DNA of 6,330 nt from Bacteroidales bacterium (GCA_028700615.1 JAQVSH010000110.1:1-6330); one strand, 5' to 3'; shown: positions 1-6,330, numbered from the stretch's first letter. Translations and numbers: made by a program. Notes: a model not told the origin generated them from the sequence alone.

Positions 1-2163
1 TCTTTGAAGGAGTATTTTGGTTTTTCAGCCTTCAAAGGGAATCAGGAGGCTATTATCCGGAATCTGATGGACGGAAATAATACTTTCGTTCTTATGCCCA
101 CCGGTGGGGGAAAGTCCTTATGTTATCAATTACCTGCACTGTTAATGGAGGGAACCGCTATTGTTATTTCTCCGTTGATTGCTTTGATGAAGAATCAGGT
201 AGACTCTCTCAGAAATTTTAGTATGGAAGACGGGGTGGCTCATTTTTTAAACTCTTCGTTAAATAAGCAGCAGATTACCAGGGTAAAAGAAGATGTTATG
301 TCAGGGAAAACGAAATTATTGTATGTTGCTCCGGAATCTCTGACTAAAGATGAAAATGTGGCTTTTTTACAACAGGTAAAGATTTCATTTTATGCCATAG
401 ACGAGGCGCATTGTATTTCTGAATGGGGTCATGATTTCCGGCCTGAATACAGAAGAATACACCCGATTATCGGAAAGATAGGACAGGCGCCCATTATTGC
501 CCTCACTGCGACAGCGACCCCGAAGGTTCAGCATGATATTCAGAAAACATTGGGGATGTCTACCGCCACGGTTTATAAATCTTCTTTTAACCGGCCTAAT
601 CTTTATTATGAGATACGGCCTAAAGTAAATGCCGAAAAAGAGATTATCCGCTATATTAAGAGTCAACCAGGAAAGTCTGGCATTATTTATTGTCTGAGCC
701 GGAAGAAAGTGGAGGAAATTGCCGAGCAACTCCAGATCAACGGAATTAAAGCGCTTCCCTATCATGCCGGTATGGATGCGGCTACGAGAAGTTCCAATCA
801 GGACCGCTTTCTGATGGAGGATGTGGATGTCATTGTTGCTACGATTGCATTTGGTATGGGTATTGACAAGCCGGATGTGCGTTATGTGATCCATTACGAT
901 ATTTCGAAGAGCCTGGAAGGGTATTATCAGGAGACCGGTCGTGCAGGGAGAGATGGAGGAGAAGGAAACTGTATTGCTTTTTACAGTTATAAGGATATTC
1001 AGAAACTTGAAAAATTTATGCAGGGTAAACCGATCGCCGAGCAGGAAATCGGTAAACAATTGCTTCTCGAAACGGTAGCTTATGCTGAATCTTCTATTTG
1101 CCGGAGGAAAGTTCTGCTACATTATTTTGGGGAAGAGTATTCTCCGGAAAATTGTGAAAATTGTGATAATTGCCGGAATCCCAAGACCCTCTTTGAAGGA
1201 TCTGAAATGGTTGCTTTGGTGTTGGAGGTTATTCTGGATGTTAAGGAGAAATTTAAGGCTGAGCATGTTTCCAATATACTGATTGGGCATGCAGACAGTG
1301 CTATTAAATCATATGGTCATCATAAATCTGAATATTTTGGCGCCGGATCGGAACATCCTGCCAAAGCCTGGCTTGCCGTCATTCGCCAGATGCTTGTCAG
1401 TGGCCTGTTGTGTAAGGATATTGAAAATTACGGATTGTTGTCCCTGGCACCAAAGGGTCATGAATTTCTGCAACATCCGGTTTCTTTTATGATTATTAAG
1501 GATCATGAGTATTCCGATGAAGAAGATGAAGAAACTGCTGCTTCTGCAGGGGGCTCCAGTGTGGTTGATGTGGAATTGTTCCAAATTCTGAAAGAGGTTC
1601 GGAAGAAAATTTCCAAGCAGAAGAATCTTCCTCCTTTTGTGATTTTTCAGGATACCTCTCTGGAGGATATGTGTATTCAATATCCGGTAACTCTGACAGA
1701 AATGCAGAATATTGTCGGGGTCGGAGCCGGAAAGGCCCAGCGGTTTGGGAAAGAGATGATCGAGGTGATCAAATCTTATGTGGAAGAAAAAGAAATTATT
1801 CGTCCCCAGGATATGGTGGTGAAATCCATCGTGAACAAATCCGGGTTGAAGGTATATATCATTCAATCTATTGATCGTCACATTTCTCTGGAAGATATTG
1901 CCGAATCCAAAAACCTTTCGATAGAGGAATTGTTGACGGAAATTGAAACCATTGTGAATTCCGGAACCAAATTGAATCTGGACTACTATATTAATGAAGT
2001 GGTGGATGAGGAGCATCAGGAAATGATCTTTACTTATTTCCGGGAAGAAGCTAAGACCGATTCCATTGAGGAGGCCATGAAAGTTCTGTGCGAGGATGAT
2101 GACTATTCTGAAGAAGAAATCAGACTGGTGAGGATCAAGTTTATCTCGCAAATGGGGAATTAA
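1..2163 (+). CDS. recQ: ATP-dependent DNA helicase RecQ (5' end truncated by window)
   Basis: This is a 3'-5' DNA helicase of superfamily 2 that unwinds recombination intermediates and stalled forks in the cytoplasm. Counting from the Leu codon at 4-6, the visible protein shows motif 0 (FKGNQEAII, Q14), Walker A (PTGGGKS, K37), the DEAH box (133-136), motif III LTATAT (167-172), motif V around FGMGIDKPDVR and motif VI QETGRAGRDG (309-318). The zinc-binding cysteines are C366, C384, C387 and C390. An acidic linker (about 501-510) leads to an HRDC domain (about 521-598, with the GVGAGKA hairpin). A C-terminal extension of about 120 residues follows, typical of the roughly 725-residue Bacteroidota form. 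The frame is open to base 1 and family members have a few residues before LKEYF, so the TTG at 4 is an internal Leu codon and the true start lies just upstream. The stop is 1 bp before rsmA. The family call is secure. Confidence 0.97.
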   Translation, partial: SLKEYFGFSAFKGNQEAIIRNLMDGNNTFVLMPTGGGKSLCYQLPALLMEGTAIVISPLIALMKNQVDSLRNFSMEDGVAHFLNSSLNKQQITRVKEDVMSGKTKLLYVAPESLTKDENVAFLQQVKISFYAIDEAHCISEWGHDFRPEYRRIHPIIGKIGQAPIIALTATATPKVQHDIQKTLGMSTATVYKSSFNRPNLYYEIRPKVNAEKEIIRYIKSQPGKSGIIYCLSRKKVEEIAEQLQINGIKALPYHAGMDAATRSSNQDRFLMEDVDVIVATIAFGMGIDKPDVRYVIHYDISKSLEGYYQETGRAGRDGGEGNCIAFYSYKDIQKLEKFMQGKPIAEQEIGKQLLLETVAYAESSICRRKVLLHYFGEEYSPENCENCDNCRNPKTLFEGSEMVALVLEVILDVKEKFKAEHVSNILIGHADSAIKSYGHHKSEYFGAGSEHPAKAWLAVIRQMLVSGLLCKDIENYGLLSLAPKGHEFLQHPVSFMIIKDHEYSDEEDEETAASAGGSSVVDVELFQILKEVRKKISKQKNLPPFVIFQDTSLEDMCIQYPVTLTEMQNIVGVGAGKAQRFGKEMIEVIKSYVEEKEIIRPQDMVVKSIVNKSGLKVYIIQSIDRHISLEDIAESKNLSIEELLTEIETIVNSGTKLNLDYYINEVVDEEHQEMIFTYFREEAKTDSIEEAMKVLCEDDDYSEEEIRLVRIKFISQMGN

Positions 2164-2164
2164 T

Positions 2165-2956
2165 ATGGGGATATATCCGGTTACAGCAAAGAAATCTTTA
2201 GGACAGCATTTTTTGAATGATCAGAACATTGCTGAAAAGATTGTGAATGCCCTGGAAGAAACCCATCCCGGGGAAATCCTTGAGGTAGGCCCGGGTACAG
2301 GGGTTTTAACCCGTTTCTTATTGCAGAATCATCCGGATCATTGCCGTTTTGTGGAAGTGGATCAGGAATCCATTGGTTTTCTGGTAGAAAAATATCCTGA
2401 AATCCGCCCGTGGTTATTTAAACAGGATTTTCTGACTTTTGACTTTCCTGCGTATTATCCGGACGAGGTCTCTGTCATTGGCAATTTCCCTTACAATATT
2501 TCCTCCCAGATTTTTTTTAAAATTCTGGAACATCGGGATCAGATTCCCACGGTGGTTTGTATGATTCAAAAAGAAGTCGCTGAACGGATCAGTGCAGGAC
2601 CGGGGAGTAAAGCATATGGGATTCTGAGCGTTTTACTTCAGGCCTGGTACCGGATTGAATACTTGTTCACAGTCAACGAACAGGTTTTCTTGCCGCCTCC
2701 AAAGGTTAAGTCAGGGGTGATCAGACTCATCAGAAATGAAGAGCATAAGCTCAATTGTGATGAAAAACTTTTTAAACAGGTGGTAAAAACAGGATTTAAC
2801 CAGCGTCGCAAAATGTTGTCCAATTCATTGAAAAGCCTTATCGGTTCGGGAAATGAGCAAAACCCGATGCTTTCAAAGAGGCCCGAACAGCTTTCGGTGG
2901 CTGAATTTGTCGAATTGACCAATTGGTGTGAAAAAATAATATCCGGGAAAGCGTGA
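2165..2956 (+). CDS. rsmA: 16S rRNA (adenine1518-N6/adenine1519-N6)-dimethyltransferase RsmA (KsgA)
   Basis: The enzyme dimethylates two adjacent adenines in the 3'-terminal helix-45 loop of 16S rRNA, using S-adenosylmethionine, late in 30S subunit assembly. The 263-residue length is normal for the family. Visible signatures are the N-terminal KKSLGQHFLND (9-19), SAM-binding motif I EVGPGTG (40-46), the acidic motif II EVD (64-66), the catalytic motif IV NFPY (107-110, the usual NLPY with Phe), FLPPPKVKSGVIRL (175-188) and FNQRRKMLSNSLK (211-223), which belongs to the conserved C-terminal rRNA-binding domain. The ATG start lies 1 bp after the recQ stop (TAATATG), and SLGQHF falls where expected close to the N-terminus, which supports this start. 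The stop codon TGA shares its A with the next start codon. Expression is probably from the promoter upstream of recQ, outside the window. Loss of KsgA in other bacteria gives kasugamycin resistance. Confidence 0.97.
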   Translation: MGIYPVTAKKSLGQHFLNDQNIAEKIVNALEETHPGEILEVGPGTGVLTRFLLQNHPDHCRFVEVDQESIGFLVEKYPEIRPWLFKQDFLTFDFPAYYPDEVSVIGNFPYNISSQIFFKILEHRDQIPTVVCMIQKEVAERISAGPGSKAYGILSVLLQAWYRIEYLFTVNEQVFLPPPKVKSGVIRLIRNEEHKLNCDEKLFKQVVKTGFNQRRKMLSNSLKSLIGSGNEQNPMLSKRPEQLSVAEFVELTNWCEKIISGKA

Positions 2957-3978
2957 TGAAAAATCCAGAAGCTGTTTTATCCGGGTTATATACCGGGGTG
3001 TTTGGGGTGAATCCGGTTTTTATCCATGAGTTGCCTCCTTCCGGATCTTATCGGCGGTATTTTCGGATGGGTGACGGGAAAACCTCTGTAATAGGAGCCT
3101 GGAATCAGGATGTGAAAGAAAATATTGCTTTTCTGACCTATAGTGTTCATTTTAGAAAACTGGGGATTCAGGTGCCAGAAGTCTATTCCCGGTCGGAGGA
3201 TCAAATAGCCTATCTTATCGAAGATCTCGGCGATGAGTTGTTGTTGAACTATCTTCAGACTCACGGAACAGGGTCAGCTTCGGTTGAAATGTATAAAAAG
3301 ACGGTGGAGTCTTTAGTCACAATTCAGATCCGTGGTGCCGAAGGGCTTGATTTTTCTGTGGGATATCCCAGGAAGGCTTTTGATCGTCAATCTATGGCCT
3401 GGGATATGAATTATTTTAAGTACTATTTTCTCAAACTGGCCAGAGTCCCTTTTGACGAACAGAATTTGGAGGATGATTTTAACCGGTTTGCTGATTATTT
3501 ATTAACAGCCGAAAGTCATTATTTTCTCTATCGGGATTTTCAATCCCGGAACATTATGATTCGGAATGAAAGTCCATGGTTTATTGATTATCAGGGAGGA
3601 AGGCAGGGCGCTCTGTATTATGATATTGCTTCCATTCTTTTTGAGGCGAAAACATTTTTACCCGAATCTTTCCGGCAGGAAGTGCTGGAGCATTATTTGA
3701 TGGTTTTATCCACTTTTCTAAAGGTGGATGAAAAAGAATTTATGGAGTATTTCTATGCTTTTGTCTTTATTCGGACCATGCAAGCAATGGGAGCTTATGG
3801 ATTTAGAGGATTATACGAAAAAAAACCTTTATTTTTGGAAAGTATTCCACCCGCATTGGCACATATGCGCTGGCTGACGGACCATGTGAAATTACCTGTT
3901 CAGCTGCCGGAATTGTGGAAGGTGTGGGAAAGGTTGCAGGATGTGGATCCCGCCATCGGAAGTACGGCATTGTCCTGA
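2956..3978 (+). CDS. Aminoglycoside-phosphotransferase-fold kinase, probably acting on a sugar or cell-wall metabolite
   Basis: This is a predicted cytoplasmic small-molecule kinase of the APH/choline-kinase fold, 340 residues from the ATG. The N-lobe has a nucleotide-binding loop at LPPSGSYRRYFR (26-37). The catalytic loop reads YRDFQSRNIM (192-201), with catalytic D194 and metal-binding N199. The second metal ligand is D211 in IDYQGG. The usual His of the HxDxxxxN motif is Tyr192. Bacteroidota relatives, as I recall them, share the YRDFQSRN form and often carry a RapZ-like C-terminal domain. That domain is absent here and the protein simply ends after the kinase lobe. AmgK, the N-acetylmuramate/GlcNAc anomeric kinase of cell-wall recycling, is a related family, so a sugar-kinase role is plausible but unproven. 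No nucleotidyltransferase partner lies in the window. I chose the ATG that overlaps the rsmA stop (TGATG). A GTG one codon earlier (2953) is possible. Resistance to aminoglycosides is unlikely given the housekeeping context. Confidence 0.85.
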   Translation: MKNPEAVLSGLYTGVFGVNPVFIHELPPSGSYRRYFRMGDGKTSVIGAWNQDVKENIAFLTYSVHFRKLGIQVPEVYSRSEDQIAYLIEDLGDELLLNYLQTHGTGSASVEMYKKTVESLVTIQIRGAEGLDFSVGYPRKAFDRQSMAWDMNYFKYYFLKLARVPFDEQNLEDDFNRFADYLLTAESHYFLYRDFQSRNIMIRNESPWFIDYQGGRQGALYYDIASILFEAKTFLPESFRQEVLEHYLMVLSTFLKVDEKEFMEYFYAFVFIRTMQAMGAYGFRGLYEKKPLFLESIPPALAHMRWLTDHVKLPVQLPELWKVWERLQDVDPAIGSTALS

Positions 3979-4010
3979 TGGATCGAGTTATTAAAAGAGA
4001 ATCGAAATGA
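3978..4010 (+). other. Ten-codon mini-ORF bridging the kinase and lptB
   Basis: The kinase stop TGA (3976-3978) shares its A with an ATG that opens a 10-residue frame, [10 protein letters not shown]. Its TGA (4008-4010) overlaps the lptB ATG (4007-4009) as ATGA. Seen directly: this frame spans the whole gap and touches both neighbours. Inference: a ribosome ending the kinase could restart here and be delivered to the lptB start, coupling their translation. It is too short to identify as a protein and may be chance. Confidence 0.3.
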
Positions 4011-4729
4011 AGTTAAGAAGTGAAGGTCTGGTCAAAAAATACCGTTCGAGAACTGTAGTCAAAGGGGTTTCTGTCGAGGTAAACCAGGGAGAAATTGTGG
4101 GCCTTCTCGGACCTAACGGTGCCGGGAAAACTACCACTTTTTACATGATTGTGGGCCTGATTATTCCAAACGAGGGGAGAATTTATCTCGATGATGTGGA
4201 CATTACTACCGATCCCGTGTATGTCCGCGCAAAAAAGGGAATTGGGTACCTTGCCCAGGAAGCCTCCGTCTTCAGAAAAATGAGTGTGGAAAACAATATC
4301 CTTTCAGTGCTTGAGATGACGGATATGCCGGTTGATCTGCAACACGAGAGGGTGGAACATTTGCTGAAAGAATTTGGATTGGTTAAAATTCGGAAAAGTT
4401 TGGGAATCCAGCTCTCCGGAGGAGAGCGCCGCCGTACGGAGATTGCCAGAGCGCTGGCCATCAACCCGAAATTTATTCTGCTGGATGAACCTTTTGCCGG
4501 TGTGGACCCCATTGCTGTGGAAGATATTCAATCCATTGTGGCAGGCCTGAAAGAAAAAAACATCGGAATTCTGATTACCGACCATAATGTCCACGAAACA
4601 TTATCGATTACAGACAGGGCCTATTTATTATTTGAAGGGGACATTCTCAAAGCAGGAACGTCTCAGGAACTGGCTGATGACGAACAGGTACGGAAAGTAT
4701 ACCTGGGTACTAATTTTGAATTAAGATAA
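4007..4729 (+). CDS. lptB: LPS export ABC transporter ATP-binding protein LptB
   Basis: This is the ATPase of the LptB2FGC inner-membrane complex that extracts lipopolysaccharide and drives it along the Lpt bridge to the outer membrane. The 240-residue length is typical. Visible motifs are Walker [10 protein letters not shown] (35-43, K41), Q-loop Q84 in [17 protein letters not shown] signature [15 protein letters not shown] (136-150), Walker B FILLDEP (156-162, catalytic E161), D-loop AGVDP (164-168) and switch H193 in TDHNVHETL. The [12 protein letters not shown] version of the signature and the [13 protein letters not shown] stretch distinguish LptB from the similar LivG/LivF amino-acid transport ATPases. 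The start is preceded by an A-rich stretch (AAAAGAGAATCGAA) rather than a clear Shine-Dalgarno. lptB is the last gene of the cluster. No lptA, lptC, lptF or lptG lies next to it here, so its partners must be encoded elsewhere. I see no convincing terminator between its stop and the tRNA. Confidence 0.95.
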   Translation: MKLRSEGLVKKYRSRTVVKGVSVEVNQGEIVGLLGPNGAGKTTTFYMIVGLIIPNEGRIYLDDVDITTDPVYVRAKKGIGYLAQEASVFRKMSVENNILSVLEMTDMPVDLQHERVEHLLKEFGLVKIRKSLGIQLSGGERRRTEIARALAINPKFILLDEPFAGVDPIAVEDIQSIVAGLKEKNIGILITDHNVHETLSITDRAYLLFEGDILKAGTSQELADDEQVRKVYLGTNFELR

Positions 4730-4754
4730 ACCCGCAGATTGCTCCTTTCATGGA

Positions 4755-4784
4755 CTGTTTTTTCGGGGATAAGTCCTATATTTG
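4755..4784 (+). promoter_or_regulatory. Probable Bacteroidota-type promoter of the tRNA-Leu gene
   Basis: A perfect -7 element, TATATTTG (consensus TAnnTTTG), sits at 4777-4784, 10 bp before the mature tRNA 5' end. At the expected 19-bp spacing there is CTG at 4755-4757, one mismatch from the -33 TTG core. Transcription would start around 4789-4791, leaving a 5' leader of only a few bases for RNase P to remove. The position and the -7 match are persuasive; the -33 half is weak. Confidence 0.7.
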
Positions 4785-4794
4785 CAGCCTCATT

Positions 4795-4876
4795 GCGGAC
4801 GTGGCGTAATTGGCAGCCGCGCCAGACTTAGGATCTGGTGCCGTAAGGCATGAGGGTTCGAGTCCCTCCGTCCGCA
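4795..4876 (+). tRNA. tRNA-Leu (anticodon UAG)
   Basis: The 82-base RNA folds into a full cloverleaf of the long-variable-arm class. The acceptor stem GCGGACG (4795-4801) pairs with CGTCCGC (4869-4875), followed by discriminator A4876. The D-stem is GCG (4804-4806) with CGC (4818-4820), and the D-loop contains TTGGCAG. The anticodon stem CCAGA/TCTGG (4822-4826/4834-4838) closes the loop CTTAGGA, giving anticodon TAG (4829-4831), which reads CUN leucine codons. The variable arm is TGCC-GTAA-GGCA, as expected for leucine. The T-stem GAGGG/CCCTC (4852-4856/4864-4868) closes TTCGAGT. The CCA end is not encoded. The gene stands alone, with its own promoter and terminator. Confidence 0.97.
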
Positions 4877-4885
4877 CGATCTTCT

Positions 4886-4915
4886 AAAACCTCCGTTTAT
4901 CGGGGGTTTTTCTTT
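4886..4915 (+). terminator. Intrinsic terminator of the tRNA-Leu gene
   Basis: CCTCCG (4890-4895) pairs with CGGGGG (4901-4906), with one T-G wobble, around a 5-base loop TTTAT. The stem can be extended by AAAA (4886-4889) against TTTT (4907-4910). The T-rich tail TTTTTCTTT runs from 4907 to 4915. It begins 9 bases after the tRNA 3' end and should also stop read-through from the lptB operon into the downstream gene. Confidence 0.85.
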
Positions 4916-4938
4916 ATAAGAATGGCAAGTGAAATAAA

Positions 4939-4968
4939 TTGCCTTTTGGTATGATATTGATATTTTTG
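4939..4968 (+). promoter_or_regulatory. Probable Bacteroidota-type promoter of the HAD lipoprotein gene
   Basis: A perfect -7 element TATTTTTG (TAnnTTTG) lies at 4961-4968 and a -33 TTG core at 4939-4941, separated by 19 bp as expected. Only four bases (CATA) lie between the -7 element and the ATG at 4973. The predicted transcription start therefore falls at or within a few bases of the start codon, giving a very short or absent 5' leader. The match is good, but AT-rich intergenic DNA makes chance hits possible. Confidence 0.6.
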
Positions 4969-4972
4969 CATA

Positions 4973-6241
4973 ATGAATAGCAGATACTACAGCATTATAT
5001 CATCTATATGTTTGCTAATTATATTAGCAACAAGTTGCACCAAAGAAGAATGCGTGCAGATCGATTCTTTGGCCCGACTCAATTGGTCGGAAAGGAATTT
5101 TGAGGTTCTGAGTAGTTTTATTGAGGAGTATGGCAGTGGGGGAAAATATTACAATAAAGAGAAGAAACCGTACGCTGTTTTAGACTGGGACCAGACATGC
5201 GCCCATTTGGATGTGGAGGAGGCTTTGATGCGTTTCCAGTTGTTCAACCTCCGTTTTAAAATGACAAAGGAGCAGTTTGCCGGAATCTTGCTCAACGATA
5301 TCAATGGGATAACCCACCTGTCGGATAGTCACGGTGACATACCTTTTGCAGATATCAACCAGGACCTGATAAACGACTATAATTTCTTGTATGATAATTA
5401 TTTGGGGCCTGACGGTACCATGTCACTTACCCAAATCAAGGCTACCCTTCAGTATCAAGATTTCATTGTAAAACTTCCCTTTTTGTACGACGGGTATTGT
5501 GCTACACCCGGCATTGGCGATCAATACGGATACCCCTGGGCGCTTTATCTGTTGGCCGGACATACCCTAAGCGAAGTAAAGGAGATGGCTGCAGAGACCA
5601 TCTCTTACGAGCTCGGCAATAAGTTGAGCAAAGAGACATTGGTTTCGCCCGGCGATTTTCCCACTACAACGGGAGTGCTGAGTTATTCCTACAAATCGGG
5701 GCTCCGCATTCTCGCAGAGATGCAAAATCTCATCTCTACTTTTCAAAAGAGAGGCATCGAGGTGTTTATCGTATCGGCCAGTTACAAACCGGTTGTAGAG
5801 GTATTTTCGGGTTTGGGCACCTATGGATATAACGTACCTGCCAACCATGTTGTGGCCATGGAGCTTGATGTGGATGCCGAAGGGAAAATAGTTCCTCAAT
5901 ATAAGACGGGATGGGTTCAAACCGTTCGGCAAGGAAAGGTTGATGCCATTGAGAGAGTGATAAAACAGGAATTAGGCAAAAATTGGGATCCGGTTTTTTC
6001 GGCTATCGACAGTGACGGCGATTATGAAATGGCCACACAATTCGAGGGAATGAATCTTACCCTGATCTGGAATCGCGTAAAAGGAGGCGATATAGGCCAA
6101 TTGTGCATCCGGGCAGTAGCTGAGTCGGGCAATCCAAAGCCCTTATACATTTTACAGGGACGAGATGAAAATACCGGATTGGCAATACCCTCTTCAGAGT
6201 CCATACTTTTCGGAAAAACAGAAAAGCAACTCCTCCACTAA
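4973..6241 (+). CDS. Exported HAD-superfamily phosphatase lipoprotein, probably surface exposed
   Basis: This is a predicted lipoprotein phosphatase of the haloacid dehalogenase superfamily, 422 residues. A lipoprotein signal peptide (1-21, hydrophobic ICLLIILA) ends in a lipobox with C22. The mature N-terminus CTKEE resembles the K-(D/E)2 signal that sends Bacteroidota lipoproteins to the cell surface. All HAD motifs are present: motif I DWDQT (71-75, nucleophile D71 and acid D73), motif II S268 in IVSAS, motif III K322 in RQGK, and motif IV DSDGD (346-350). About 190 residues between motifs I and II form a large cap domain, including YPWALYLLAGHT. This layout resembles the SerB-like exported phosphatases such as phosphorylcholine phosphatase, so a small phosphomonoester is a plausible substrate; the actual one is unknown. 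The start is fixed by the signal peptide: an in-frame stop lies at 4958-4960 and the next Met is near residue 86. The gene follows its own promoter and is separated from the lptB operon by a tRNA and terminator. Confidence 0.88.
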   Translation: MNSRYYSIISSICLLIILATSCTKEECVQIDSLARLNWSERNFEVLSSFIEEYGSGGKYYNKEKKPYAVLDWDQTCAHLDVEEALMRFQLFNLRFKMTKEQFAGILLNDINGITHLSDSHGDIPFADINQDLINDYNFLYDNYLGPDGTMSLTQIKATLQYQDFIVKLPFLYDGYCATPGIGDQYGYPWALYLLAGHTLSEVKEMAAETISYELGNKLSKETLVSPGDFPTTTGVLSYSYKSGLRILAEMQNLISTFQKRGIEVFIVSASYKPVVEVFSGLGTYGYNVPANHVVAMELDVDAEGKIVPQYKTGWVQTVRQGKVDAIERVIKQELGKNWDPVFSAIDSDGDYEMATQFEGMNLTLIWNRVKGGDIGQLCIRAVAESGNPKPLYILQGRDENTGLAIPSSESILFGKTEKQLLH

Positions 6242-6330
6242 CTCTATTTATGCAACGTGCAATCACCCGATTCAACCTCGTTGGATGGGATATTCCGCTA
6301 TAATGTGCGCCCCGACGGCGACGTAGAACT
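6242..6330. other. Unassigned 3' end of window, possible start of another gene
   Basis: These 89 bases after the HAD stop hold no gene I recognise and no clear terminator. The frame of the HAD gene stays open after its TAA to the window edge and reads in part SLDGIFRYNVRPDGDVE, with mostly G/C third positions. Possible starts in it are GTG at 6257 or TTG at 6278. An ATG at 6250 in another frame stops after 17 codons. On the - strand one frame is open from the edge and ends at a TGA near 6273-6275, which could be the tail of a convergent gene. The window is too short to decide. Confidence 0.3.

Noticed and set aside
4..6. TTG as the start codon of recQ
   Set aside because: The frame is open to base 1, and RecQ proteins have further residues before this Leu. 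The start is outside the window.
385..1059. Long open frame of 224 codons on the - strand within recQ
   Set aside because: It lies wholly inside the helicase core of recQ, whose motifs are intact. Its translation shows no recognisable domain. It is an antisense shadow.
1309..2151. 280-codon open frame on the - strand over the 3' half of recQ
   Set aside because: It overlaps the HRDC and C-terminal coding part of recQ and reads as low-information sequence rich in His, Asn and Phe. This is a reverse-strand artefact of recQ codon bias.
2953..2955. GTG as the kinase start codon
   Set aside because: It adds just one residue, and the adjacent ATG at 2956 is the stronger start and gives the classic TGATG overlap. 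It cannot be fully excluded.
4731..4768. CCCG ... CGGGG pairing after lptB as a terminator
   Set aside because: The arms are four bases with a loop of nearly 30 bases and no T-tract after the right arm. The T-run here precedes the right arm and overlaps the tRNA promoter spacer.
4865..4896. Repeated CCTCCGT (4865-4871 and 4890-4896) as a possible attachment-site repeat at the tRNA end
   Set aside because: It is only 7 bases, and the second copy is fully explained as the left arm of the terminator hairpin.
6057..6275. Open frame on the - strand over the end of the HAD gene
   Set aside because: It overlaps the conserved C-terminal part of the HAD protein, has no recognisable domain, and starts at a TTG without signals.

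Overview
The window looks like chromosomal DNA of a Bacteroidota bacterium, most likely of the order Bacteroidales. Three things support this. The RecQ and RsmA proteins carry the long, family-specific sequences I associate with Bacteroides/Parabacteroides-type orthologues. The two gene-free promoter regions carry the Bacteroidota -7 element TAnnTTTG. Most genes lack a clear Shine-Dalgarno sequence. The CCA end of the tRNA is not encoded, which also fits. I cannot name the genus.

Positions 1-4729 hold a tight, one-direction cluster on the + strand: recQ (5' end cut off by the window), rsmA, an aminoglycoside-phosphotransferase-fold small-molecule kinase, and lptB. The recQ stop and rsmA start are 1 bp apart. 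The rsmA stop overlaps the kinase start as TGATG. A 28-bp gap before lptB is spanned exactly by a 10-codon mini-ORF that overlaps both neighbours. The four genes are therefore probably one transcript, though they serve different jobs: DNA repair, 30S ribosome maturation, probable sugar or cell-wall metabolite phosphorylation, and powering lipopolysaccharide export.

Positions 4730-4972 are intergenic apart from a tRNA-Leu(UAG) gene with its own promoter and a strong intrinsic terminator just behind it. This insulates the operon from the next gene. Positions 4973-6241 encode a lipoprotein of the HAD phosphatase superfamily with all four catalytic motifs and a probable surface-export signal. Its -7 promoter element ends only 4 bp before the start codon, so its mRNA may be leaderless. 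The last 89 bases (6242-6330) hold no gene I can name, but a reading frame there stays open to the window edge.

I did not find a clearly novel multi-gene system. The cluster is mostly housekeeping. The points most worth a second look are the possibly leaderless surface phosphatase lipoprotein, the bridging mini-ORF upstream of lptB, and the kinase that lacks the RapZ-like C-terminal domain I associate with its Bacteroides relatives.
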